From Halorussus sp. MSC15.2 (lineage in GTDB: Archaea; Halobacteriota; Halobacteria; Halobacteriales; Haladaptataceae), in the NCBI RefSeq assembly GCF_010747475.1, contig NZ_VSLZ01000001.1, positions 620,001-684,000 of the forward strand: a DNA stretch of 64,000 bases, written 5' to 3'. The notes below the pieces were generated by a model. That model had not been told where the DNA came from. It searched no databases and saw nothing but the letters and a program-made list of their open reading frames with translations. This document shows, one piece after another, positions 7,992 through 15,354 of the stretch. The translations under genes were made by a program, and so were the position numbers. Numbering within the stretch: position 1 is the stretch's first letter; every line of letters begins with the position of its first letter.

Positions 7992-9016
7992 TTACCGCCG
8001 CGTCACGTTGATGGCCATGCTCGAATCCCGGGTGAACTCGACCGTGACGGGGTCGTCGGTGACGTTGTAGTCGTAGGTCAAGGTGGCCGTCGTTCCCTCG
8101 GGAACCGAGAAGACCGTCCACCCGGGGTAGCGGTTCCCGGGCGAGATGGGGAAGTCCACGAAGCCGTCGAAGTCGTGGAGTGGCTGATGGCGGTAGGTCC
8201 GCTCGTCGGTTCGGAGTCTGAACCCGGACTCTTTCACCGTGACCTTCTGGCCGCCGGTGTTGTTGATGCTCATCTTTACGAGGACGAACTGCTCGCCCTC
8301 CGGCGGGTAGAAGGCTTTGCCGTCGCTCTCGTTGGGGTCGATTTCGTCCACGACCTTCGCGTTCCACGTGACGCTGAGTGTGGTCGTGCTGTTGGCCGGT
8401 GCGACCGACTCGGCGGAGACGGGACCGCCACTACCGCCGCCGAGGAAGGGCAGCGACGGGCCGAAGAGGACGCCCGTGGCCAACAGGCCGACGACGACCA
8501 CGACGGCGAGTACGGGTTTCGTCGGGATTCCGCCGCCGAGCGCGCCGGAGACGAGCGACGATACGCGCGACCCGACCGCCCGTAATCGGTCTATCGGCGA
8601 GTCGCCGTCGCCGCCCTCGCTCGACGAGTCGTCGGTATCGGCGCTCTCGCCGTACTGCTCCGCAAGGTCCGTCCACTCCTTCCGCTGGAGTATCTGTGCG
8701 ATGCCGTCGCCGTCGAGCAGTTCGACGCCGGACCCCTCCGAGACCTTGCTGGCGTGGTCGGAGATGCTGCCCGCGGTGACGATAGCCGACTCGTCCACCT
8801 CGTACTGCTGGCAGAGCGAGGCGAACTGCTGGACCTGTTGGCCGCCGATTTCGCCGTCGGGGATGGCCCACAGGAGGCCTTCCTCGCCGGTCGCGGGTCG
8901 CTGGACCGCGACGAACACCCGTCCGTCGTCGCGCTTGACCTGTGCTTGCCAGCCCTGCCGCTCCCAGAGGCCGCCACGAACTCGCCGAACTCCGACTGGT
9001 CCAATCCCTGCAACAT
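7992..9016 (-). pseudogene. Mrr-like (degenerate restriction endonuclease-fold) domain + TM + DUF4352-like exodomain, one frameshift
   Basis: Translation from the ATG at 9016 gives MLQGLDQSEFGEFVAA, then the frame breaks. The frame giving LWERQGWQAQVKRDDGRVFVAVQRP continues to the stop at 7992. The break is near 8969-8971, and one missing C (GCC-CTC read as GCCTC) would restore a 341-residue protein. The N-terminal part matches Mrr-type folds (VTAGSISDHASKVSEGSGVELLDGDGI), but the catalytic Asp/QxK residues are not evident. A single TM helix (VLAVVVVVGLLATGVLFG) leads to an outer beta domain like DUF4352. It is probably an intact gene in the organism. Confidence 0.78.
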
Positions 9017-9081
9017 GGTTTCACCGCGGGGGCACCGTATTCGGCTTCATATCCTCAGTCCCCGTATAAAAAACATCGGCC

Positions 9082-10536
9082 CTAGCTCCTCCGGGTGGCC
9101 AACAGGGCGGCCGCCAACGCCGCGACGACGCCCGCCGACGCGCCGAATCCGGGGACCGGAACGAGACCGCCGTTGTCCTCCTCGTCCGCGGACCCCTTCT
9201 CGGCTTGCTGGCTCAGCGGTCGCTCGGTACCGCGCATCGCCGCCTGCGTGAGACCCTCTGCGGTAGTGGTAGTCGTCGTCGCTGTCGTCGTCACCGTTGT
9301 CGTGGTGGTGATGGCGGCCGTCGTGGTAGTCGGTGGCGGCGTAGTCGTCTCCTTCTTCGCGACCATCGCCGGGATGGTCCGTTTCTGGTCGACGAGTCGA
9401 ATCTCGAAGTTCCGTCCGGGTTCCAACTCCGAGAAGTCGAACGTGGTCTGGAACGTCCTGTCCTTCCCGACCGTGACGGTCCGGGGGTAGAGGAAGGGGG
9501 GCGTTCCCGTGTCGCGGGCCGAGATGTTGATGGTCGTTCCGGGCGTCAGCGTCGTCTTGCCGGTGATAGCGGTCTCGTCCTCCACGATTACCTTCTCTCC
9601 GGGACCGTTGCGCGCGACGTTCACCCGCCGTTCCGCCACCCGGAACTCCGTCGAGACGTTCTCGCGCTTCTCCGCGAGCGGACTCTTTGCCGGGACGACG
9701 AACGAGACGCGATACCTGTCGCCGGGTTCGATGCCCTCGTCCCCGGTGTCCACGACGAGGTAGAACCCCTCGTGGTCGTTGCCGGTGACGAGTCGCTCGA
9801 CGGATGCACCGGTAAACTCGTTCCCGTCGCCGTTCATCGGCGGGTTCGTCTGGGCGAAATCGACTCGGAGGGCCGCCTCGCCGTCACCGTCCAATCGCGG
9901 TCGCTTCAGCGCACCGCGGACGCCGGTGGCGTTGACGTGCAGGAGCAACCAGTCGTCGTGGGCGACCGACTCGTTCCACGGCGGCACCGACACCTCCTGT
10001 AGCGCGGCCTTCGAGTTCCGTTCGGTCATGCTGACCTGTCGCGGTGCGATGCGCGCGGTCACGCCGTTCGTCGAACGTTCCTTGACCACGAACGTGCCGA
10101 GCGCCCGTTCCTGTCCCTGTATGGTGACGTTCATCTGATACTCGGCGGTGTCGAGGGGCGCGTCTATCGGGGCGGTCCGCAGAGTACGGCTCTGAATCGA
10201 GCCTTTGGACGCCCACACCATCTCCGAGAGGGGGTACTTCGTGGACTCGCCGGCTTTGTATGTGTTGAGTCGAAGTCTAGTCGTCCCCTTGCCCACCTGT
10301 AACTGCATCCAGAAACTGTCCTCGGCCGACCCCAGATTCACCGTCGCTGCCTGTGACGTTTGGATGGTGATGTTCGCCACGTCGCCGCGCTGTTCGTAGA
10401 CGACGGTCTTCTCGAACGAGGCACTGCTCGCGGCGGTCGCCGCGGCCGAACCCGTTCCGAGCGACGGGGCGACTGCCGCCGCGAGCAGGAGCGTCACGAC
10501 CGCGACGGTGCGGTACTTCGGGGGTCTCGCTGACAT
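9082..10536 (-). CDS. BGTF-type surface protein with PGF-CTERM-like anchor
   Basis: 484 residues: N-terminal Sec signal peptide (VAVVTLLLAAAVAPSLGTGSAAA), beta-rich extracellular region with many N-x-S/T sequons, a BGTF-like beta domain (ITGKTTLTPGTTINISARD, then TFDFSELEPGRNFEI), a threonine-rich stalk around residues 390-430, and a C-terminal VPVPGFGASAGVVAALAAALLATRRS. That end matches PGF-CTERM sorting signals, which archaeosortase A removes before lipid attachment. The protein should sit in or on the S-layer. The Thr stalk is a likely O-glycosylation site. Role unknown; adhesion or S-layer structure is plausible. Confidence 0.88.
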   Translation of the reverse strand: MSARPPKYRTVAVVTLLLAAAVAPSLGTGSAAATAASSASFEKTVVYEQRGDVANITIQTSQAATVNLGSAEDSFWMQLQVGKGTTRLRLNTYKAGESTKYPLSEMVWASKGSIQSRTLRTAPIDAPLDTAEYQMNVTIQGQERALGTFVVKERSTNGVTARIAPRQVSMTERNSKAALQEVSVPPWNESVAHDDWLLLHVNATGVRGALKRPRLDGDGEAALRVDFAQTNPPMNGDGNEFTGASVERLVTGNDHEGFYLVVDTGDEGIEPGDRYRVSFVVPAKSPLAEKRENVSTEFRVAERRVNVARNGPGEKVIVEDETAITGKTTLTPGTTINISARDTGTPPFLYPRTVTVGKDRTFQTTFDFSELEPGRNFEIRLVDQKRTIPAMVAKKETTTPPPTTTTAAITTTTTVTTTATTTTTTAEGLTQAAMRGTERPLSQQAEKGSADEEDNGGLVPVPGFGASAGVVAALAAALLATRRS

Positions 10537-10693
10537 GGCGGGGTGAAAGTTAGCGAGGTGTTATGACCCATCCGTAATAAATCCGATTGGTGAGAGTCGG
10601 GGACAGCGCCCGTGGTGAGTCGCGACGCGAATCCGCCTCGTCGCCGGTCGGACCGCTCCCGACTGGACACCTTTCGGTCGAAGCGTCCTCGGT

Positions 10694-11251
10694 TCAGTTC
10701 CGGTCGTCCAGCACCTCGTACGCCTCTTTGACGCGCTTGAACTCTTCCTCGTCGCCGGACTCGCGGTCGGGGTGGACCGCCTTGACCTTCTCGCGGTAGG
10801 CCCGACGCACCGCCTCGCTGTCGGCGTCGGCGTCGAGTCCGAGGACGCGATAGGCCTCGGCCGCGGTCGGTCCAGAGCCGCCGACCGTGCGCGCGCCGCC
10901 CGCCCGCTGCCCGCGAGCGCCTCTCGCACCCCGCCGCTCGCCGGAGCCTCGCGCCCCGAACCCGTCGCGGCCGTCGTCGAACCCGCCCCGACGGCCGGAG
11001 AACGAATCGCGGGGTCCCGCGCCGAACCCGCCGGTCTCGGACTCGGCCCGGCGGTACTCTCTGGCCCGGCCGCTCACGACCTGTTCGCGTAGCCGACCGC
11101 TGGCGTGGTACCACACGAGGTAGGCGGCCACCGCGAACGGGACGGCGATGGCGAACAGCGCGGGAGTGTAGACGAACGCCAGTACGAACTCCAGCGTGGC
11201 GATGCCCGCGAGGACCGCCGCCAGTCCGAACAGGAGCCGGTCTTGCTGCAC
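10694..11251 (-). CDS. Membrane-anchored J-domain (DnaJ-like) protein
   Basis: 185 residues if translation starts at the GTG ending at 11251, which puts VQQDRLLFGLAAVLAG at the N-terminus. The open frame extends upstream but lacks hydrophobic or conserved sequence there. Two TM helices (LLFGLAAVLAGIATLEFVLAFV; PALFAIAVPFAVAAYLVWY) are followed by a Gly/Arg-rich linker and a C-terminal J domain with AYRVLGLDADADSEAVRRAYREKVKAVHPDRESG; the HPD triad that stimulates DnaK is intact. It probably recruits DnaK to the membrane. Very similar domain orders are common in haloarchaea. Confidence 0.87.
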   Translation of the reverse strand: MQQDRLLFGLAAVLAGIATLEFVLAFVYTPALFAIAVPFAVAAYLVWYHASGRLREQVVSGRAREYRRAESETGGFGAGPRDSFSGRRGGFDDGRDGFGARGSGERRGARGARGQRAGGARTVGGSGPTAAEAYRVLGLDADADSEAVRRAYREKVKAVHPDRESGDEEEFKRVKEAYEVLDDRN

Positions 11252-11729
11252 GAGTCGTCCTTCGTGGTACGGGATTGTAAGCGTCCCGCTAGGGCGAACG
11301 TTCGGGTCGTAAATCACGTCTCGAACCGCAGGTGAACGGGGATTGAACGACCGACCGTCGCGTCCCGGCCACGACAGCACCTTTAAGTACGAGAAGGCGA
11401 AACACCCATCTGAGATTCTGCGGGCGGTGTTAGTCGTGTCGTGTGTCTGGCGGCGTACCGCCCGATAGCCGCGAGTTCACGGACCACGGGGTCGGCCCGA
11501 TGATGCCGTCCGGCGGAGGGCACCCTGCAGTCGCGTTCGCGGAAGGACTTCGGCGACCGTTTCGGCGCGTCCGCGCTGGCCGCGTCTCCGCGGTCCTTCT
11601 GCTCTTTTGCCCTTTCGTCACTCCGAGGACCGCGAGGCCGTAGCGGCGACTCCGCGCGTCTCGTCGCCTCCTCGCGTTCTCGCCGACATAGCAAGACCCA
11701 TCCCGGCCCGTTCCCAACCTCCACGTATC
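11252..11729. other. 478-bp intergenic region, no confident gene
   Basis: It separates the divergent J-domain and DUF255 genes. A TATA-like CTTTAAGTA lies at 11381-11389. A short plus-strand frame at 11443-11643 starts with GTG and begins with Gly/Pro-rich sequence, but its second half is Arg-rich and its end looks non-coding, so I do not call it. Part of the region must hold the promoter of the 11730 gene. No tRNA or known RNA family was recognised. Confidence 0.5.
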
Positions 11730-13565
11730 ATGAATCAAAGCGCCGAGGAGACCAAAGTCGAGTGGCGCGAGTGGGGCGAGGCGGCCTTCGAGGAGGCCCG
11801 CGAGACCGACCGACCCGTCCTGCTCTCGCTGTCGGCGACATGGTGTTCGTGGTGCCACGAGATGGACCGCGAGGCGTACAGCAACCCCATGGTCGCCGCG
11901 AACGTCAACGACTCGTTCGTCCCGGTCCGGGTGGACATCGACCGACAACCCCGGGTTCGGGAGCGGTACAACATGGGCGGGTTCCCCTCGACGGTGTTCA
12001 CCACGCCGGACGGCGACCTGCTCACCGGCGCGACGTACCTCGACGTGGACGCCACGCGGCAGGTCGTCCAGCGCGTCCGCGACCTCTGGACCCACAAGGG
12101 CGAGGACGCCGCCCGCATCCCGCGGAGTCTCCGCGAGGACCCGCCCGCCGGGGAACTCTCGCCCGAAATCGAGCGCCTCGTCGCCGGGCAGTTGGGCGAC
12201 AAGTTCGACGACCAGTTCGGCGGGTGGGGCGACAGCGAGAAGTTCCCGCTGCCCCGGACCGTGGAGTTCGCGCTCAAGCGCGAGCGCGAACAGGCCCTCG
12301 CAACGCTTCAGGCCGTCAGCCAGTACCTCTACGACGACTACGACGGCGGCTTCTTCCGGTTCGCCGAGGGCCGCGACTGGACCGACGTCCACCACGAGAA
12401 ACTGCTCTCGACCAACGCCGCGCTGGTCCGGGCGTTCGCCAACGCCTACCTCTACACGGGCGACGACGACTACCGCGACCCGGCCGAGCGGACCGTCGAG
12501 TACCTGACGACCACCCTCTGGAATAGCGCGGAACGGAGTTCCGCGGACAACGTGAGCGGGCAAGGCCCGCGAGCGGGCGGCGACGCCTTCGCCGGAAGTC
12601 AAGCGCCGGGCGACTCGCCGGACGTGCCCGACAGCGCGGGCGAAAATGGCGGTATCGGCGAAGACGGGGACGACAGCGGCGACGGAGTGACCGGCGAGGC
12701 AGACGTCGGCGAGTCCGAGTCCGCCGACGACCCCGACTACTACGCACTCGAACCGAGCGACCGCGAGGCGGCCGACGCGCCCGCGGTGGACCCGACCGCC
12801 TTCGCAGACTCGAACGCGATGGCCGCCGACGCCCTGCTGACCTACCACGCCTACACGGACGACGAACGCGCACGCACGTACGCCGAACGCGCGCTCGACT
12901 ACCTCACCTCCGAACTGGTCGAGGACGGCGAGGTGACCCACTTCGACGCCACCGAGAGCGATTCGAGCGAGCGCAGTGAGTCGGGACTGCTCGCCGACCA
13001 CGCCCACCTCCTCTCGGCGCTCACGACCGCCCGGCAGGTCACCGGCGACGAGGCGTACCTCGACGCGGCGCGCGACGTGGCCGACTACGCGCTCGACGAA
13101 CTCCGTGAAGACGGCGAGTCGGGCGCGTTCGTGGACGGTCCCCGCGAGGGACCGGGCCTGCTCGACCGGCCGCTGCGACCGCTCGACCACAACGCCGAAA
13201 TCGCCGACGCGCTCGTGGACCTCGCAATCCTGACCGGCGAGGACCGCTACCGGGAGGCTGCCGAGGGTGCCGTCGCGGCGTTCGCCGACGCGGCTGACCG
13301 CTTCGGGGTGCAGGTCGCGGCCTACGCCACCGCCGCGGCCCGCCTCTGTCGGGACCCCCTCGTGGTGGAAGTCGCCGACGACGCCGGGTCGGACCTCCAC
13401 CGCGCCGCGATGCGCGTGGCCGACCACGAGAAGGTCGTGATTCCGGGCGTCTCGGGCGACGAGTACGAGCGCGGTAGCGCCTACGTGGTCGTCGATGGCG
13501 AACGCTCGAATCCCGTGAATACGCCCGAGGAACTGAGCGAACGCGTCGCCGAACTGACCGAGTAG
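11730..13565 (+). CDS. DUF255 thioredoxin-domain protein (YyaL/spermatogenesis-associated 20-like)
   Basis: 611 residues from the ATG at 11730. The N-terminus is a thioredoxin fold of the DUF255 type, with ATWCSWCHEMDREAY holding the C39-x-x-C42 pair. The remainder is an (alpha/alpha)6-like helical domain (FGGWGDSEKFPLPRTVEFAL, LLSTNAALVRAFANAYLYTGDDDY, LRPLDHNAEIADALVDL). Between the two halves, about residues 265-345, is an acidic Gly/Ser/Asp-rich insert that family members usually lack; its DNA contains short palindromes (see repeats). The biochemical function is not established; a redox or sugar-processing role has been suggested for the family. Confidence 0.9.
   Translation: MNQSAEETKVEWREWGEAAFEEARETDRPVLLSLSATWCSWCHEMDREAYSNPMVAANVNDSFVPVRVDIDRQPRVRERYNMGGFPSTVFTTPDGDLLTGATYLDVDATRQVVQRVRDLWTHKGEDAARIPRSLREDPPAGELSPEIERLVAGQLGDKFDDQFGGWGDSEKFPLPRTVEFALKREREQALATLQAVSQYLYDDYDGGFFRFAEGRDWTDVHHEKLLSTNAALVRAFANAYLYTGDDDYRDPAERTVEYLTTTLWNSAERSSADNVSGQGPRAGGDAFAGSQAPGDSPDVPDSAGENGGIGEDGDDSGDGVTGEADVGESESADDPDYYALEPSDREAADAPAVDPTAFADSNAMAADALLTYHAYTDDERARTYAERALDYLTSELVEDGEVTHFDATESDSSERSESGLLADHAHLLSALTTARQVTGDEAYLDAARDVADYALDELREDGESGAFVDGPREGPGLLDRPLRPLDHNAEIADALVDLAILTGEDRYREAAEGAVAAFADAADRFGVQVAAYATAAARLCRDPLVVEVADDAGSDLHRAAMRVADHEKVVIPGVSGDEYERGSAYVVVDGERSNPVNTPEELSERVAELTE
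12527..12578. repeat. Cluster of triloop palindromes inside the DUF255 linker
   Basis: Within coding sequence: CGCGGAAC-GGA-GTTCCGCG at 12527-12545, GCGGGC-AAG-GCCCGC at 12556-12570, and the overlapping GCCCGC-GA-GCGGGC at 12565-12578. They encode the start of the low-complexity linker that interrupts the protein. Palindromes with three-base loops recur elsewhere in this window. Confidence 0.6.
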
Positions 13566-13662
13566 GAGGTCTCTCGTAGCCCGTTGGGCGGGTGTTTTTC
13601 GGTTCGTGGATTCTCTGGAGCGTCTCCCGGTAGAAATCGCGTCACCCCTAGAACTAAGTACG

Positions 13663-13714
13663 TGTGTAAAACATCCTTTACTGTAAAGCACGCTTTACGA
13701 CAGGTGCGCTTTAC
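13663..13714. promoter_or_regulatory. Probable operator array for the XRE regulator
   Basis: Five half-sites GTAAA/TTTAC lie within 52 bp upstream of the 13727 start: GTAAA 13666-13670, TTTAC 13677-13681, GTAAA 13683-13687, TTTAC 13694-13698 and TTTAC 13710-13714. They pair as CTTTAC-T-GTAAAG (13676-13688) and GTAAAGC-AC-GCTTTAC (13683-13698). The spacing of about 16-17 bp between like half-sites fits a dimeric HTH protein binding along one helix face. The downstream XRE gene is the obvious candidate, giving autorepression. Confidence 0.65.
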
Positions 13715-13726
13715 ATCTACGCAACC

Positions 13727-14146
13727 ATGTCACGAGCTACGACGTCCCGACGAAGTCCACTCGCGAAGAAACGCCTGTATCGTCGCCTGATGGTCGGATT
13801 CGTGGGTGGCGGAGTCGCGCTCGCCCTCCTTCTCCGGGAGGTGCTGAACTACCCGATAGTCAGCGAGGCGGTCTACTGGGTCGGCATCCTCGGGTTCCTC
13901 GCCGTCTGGTTGGGGAGTTCACAGACGCTGTTCGACGAGCGCGACCGAGCGCTCGAACGGCGCGCCAGTCAACTCACGCTGACCATCCTCGCGCCAATAC
14001 TGGTCGTCTCGGCGTCCGTCACGCGCCTTCTTCCGAAAGTCAGCGACTACGCCGTCCCGGCCGAAATAGTCCATGCACTGTACGGGTTGGTCGCCGTATA
14101 CGTCGTGTTCGGCGTCGCCTACGTCGTGGTCCGCTCTCACTCATGA
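13727..14146 (+). CDS. DUF2178 family membrane protein
   Basis: 139 residues with four TM helices (LMVGFVGGGVALALLLREVL, AVYWVGILGFLAVWLGSS, LTLTILAPILVVSASVTRLL, ALYGLVAVYVVFGVAYVVV) and the cytosolic loop FDERDRALERRASQ, characteristic of DUF2178-type proteins paired with a small XRE regulator. Its stop codon overlaps the start of the regulator gene (ATGA at 14143-14146), so the two are translationally coupled. In such pairs the membrane protein may sense membrane state or control the regulator, but this has not been shown. Confidence 0.85.
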   Translation: MSRATTSRRSPLAKKRLYRRLMVGFVGGGVALALLLREVLNYPIVSEAVYWVGILGFLAVWLGSSQTLFDERDRALERRASQLTLTILAPILVVSASVTRLLPKVSDYAVPAEIVHALYGLVAVYVVFGVAYVVVRSHS

Positions 14147-14361
14147 GGAACGAAATCCGAGACCGGCGGGACGCCGAAGGCATCAGTCAGGCCGACCTCG
14201 CCGAGGCGGTCGGGGTCACTCGCCAGACGATAAACGCCATCGAGCGCGAGCGCTACGACCCGTCGATAGAACTGGCGTTCAAGTTGGCCCGCCACTTCGA
14301 CTGCCGAATCGAGGACCTGTTCGACCCCGAACTCGACGGCAACGGTACGGCCGAAGAGTAG
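14143..14361 (+). CDS. XRE-family helix-turn-helix regulator (YozG-like)
   Basis: 72 residues, essentially one HTH_3 domain: ISQADLAEAVGVTRQTINAIERERYDPS with the recognition helix TRQTINAIE, then ELAFKLARHFDCRIEDLFDPEL. This compact form is typical of YozG/YgzD-like repressors cotranscribed with DUF2178 membrane proteins. It overlaps the upstream gene by 4 bp. The palindromic array at 13663-13714 is its most likely target. Confidence 0.92.
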   Translation: MRNEIRDRRDAEGISQADLAEAVGVTRQTINAIERERYDPSIELAFKLARHFDCRIEDLFDPELDGNGTAEE

Positions 14362-14474
14362 TCCTGCGTTCGCGGTTCACGACGCCGAACGCAGTACACG
14401 ATGTGGAATGTACGAGTACGTTTAAACTGAAAACGACACGAGAGTTTATAGGGACAGAGCGTCTGGCCACTCAC

Positions 14475-15287
14475 ATGGCAAGTCTACGAGACCTCGGTCT
14501 TTCGGAGTACGAGGCGCGGGCGTATCGGGCACTGTTGGACGCGGGACCGACCACCGCCAAGGAGTTGTCTCGCGCGAGCGACGTGCCGATGGGTCGCATC
14601 TACGACGTGCTGAGCAGTCTGGAGACCCACAACCTCGCGCGCTCGCAGAGCGCGAGTCGGCCCAAGAAGTACGTCGCGGTCGAACCCGACACCGCGCTGA
14701 ACCGCCTGCTGGAGGACAAACTCGCCGAACTCGAAGAGCAGGCCCAGCAGTACGAGGACATCGTGGACGACCTCACCGACGAACTCGACGCGACCGAACC
14801 CGTCGAGGAGGGGTTCTGGACCGCCGCGGTCGGTGCCGAGGAGTCGGTGGACCTGCTGGTCGAACGCCTCGACGCGGCCGACGACCGTATCGCGATGGTC
14901 GCCGGGACCTCGTCGGCCCAGTTCGACCTCGGCGACGTGGGCGAACTCGTCTCCCGGCACCTCGAAGCGGCGCTCGACCGGGGCGTGGAGGTGTCGCTGC
15001 TCATGTCGCCCGAACTCGTGGAGACGCTCCCGCCGAGCGTGGGAAAGCGTTACACCGAGAGCCTCTCGGACCATCCGAAGTTCGCGGTCCGAACCACCGA
15101 GGGACTGCAGGGGACGTTCAACTTCATCGACGACGTGGAAGTGTGCATCGAGGTGGCCAACCCCCTGAATCCGGGCGAGGCGTTCGCCATGATAGACATG
15201 AAGGACCCCGAGTTCGCGGCGGGCGTCCGCGAGAAGTTTGCGCCCCGGTGGGAGTCGGCCGAACCCCTCTCGTTCGACGGTCGCTGA
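14475..15287 (+). CDS. TrmB-family transcriptional regulator
   Basis: 270 residues from the ATG at 14475. An N-terminal winged helix (LGLSEYEARAYRALLDAGPTTAKELSRASDVPMGRIYDVLSSLE) is followed by a coiled-coil helix (LEEQAQQYEDIVDDLTDEL) and an effector domain (IAMVAGTSSAQFDLGDVGELVSRHLEAALDRGVEVSLLM). TrmB proteins are archaeal sugar- or metabolite-responsive regulators. The effector here is of the shorter PLD-like type, so the ligand cannot be named. A TATA-like TTTAAACTG and GTTTATAGGG lie at about 14420-14455. The following gene is convergent. Confidence 0.9.
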   Translation: MASLRDLGLSEYEARAYRALLDAGPTTAKELSRASDVPMGRIYDVLSSLETHNLARSQSASRPKKYVAVEPDTALNRLLEDKLAELEEQAQQYEDIVDDLTDELDATEPVEEGFWTAAVGAEESVDLLVERLDAADDRIAMVAGTSSAQFDLGDVGELVSRHLEAALDRGVEVSLLMSPELVETLPPSVGKRYTESLSDHPKFAVRTTEGLQGTFNFIDDVEVCIEVANPLNPGEAFAMIDMKDPEFAAGVREKFAPRWESAEPLSFDGR

Positions 15288-15354
15288 GGTACTCAGTCTG
15301 ACGCTCTCTCGGCGCCGAGACCGCTCGGTCCTCGACCGTCCCGGCAGACGGAGT

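Noticed and set aside
11443-11643. Small plus-strand protein-coding gene of 66 codons
   Set aside because: Only the first half looks coding and the start is a GTG 60 bp beyond the TATA-like box. Left as part of the intergenic entry.
11430-13691. Long minus-strand open frame (753 codons) opposite the DUF255 gene
   Set aside because: It mirrors codon positions of the real gene and shows low-complexity Arg/Val-rich sequence with no domains.
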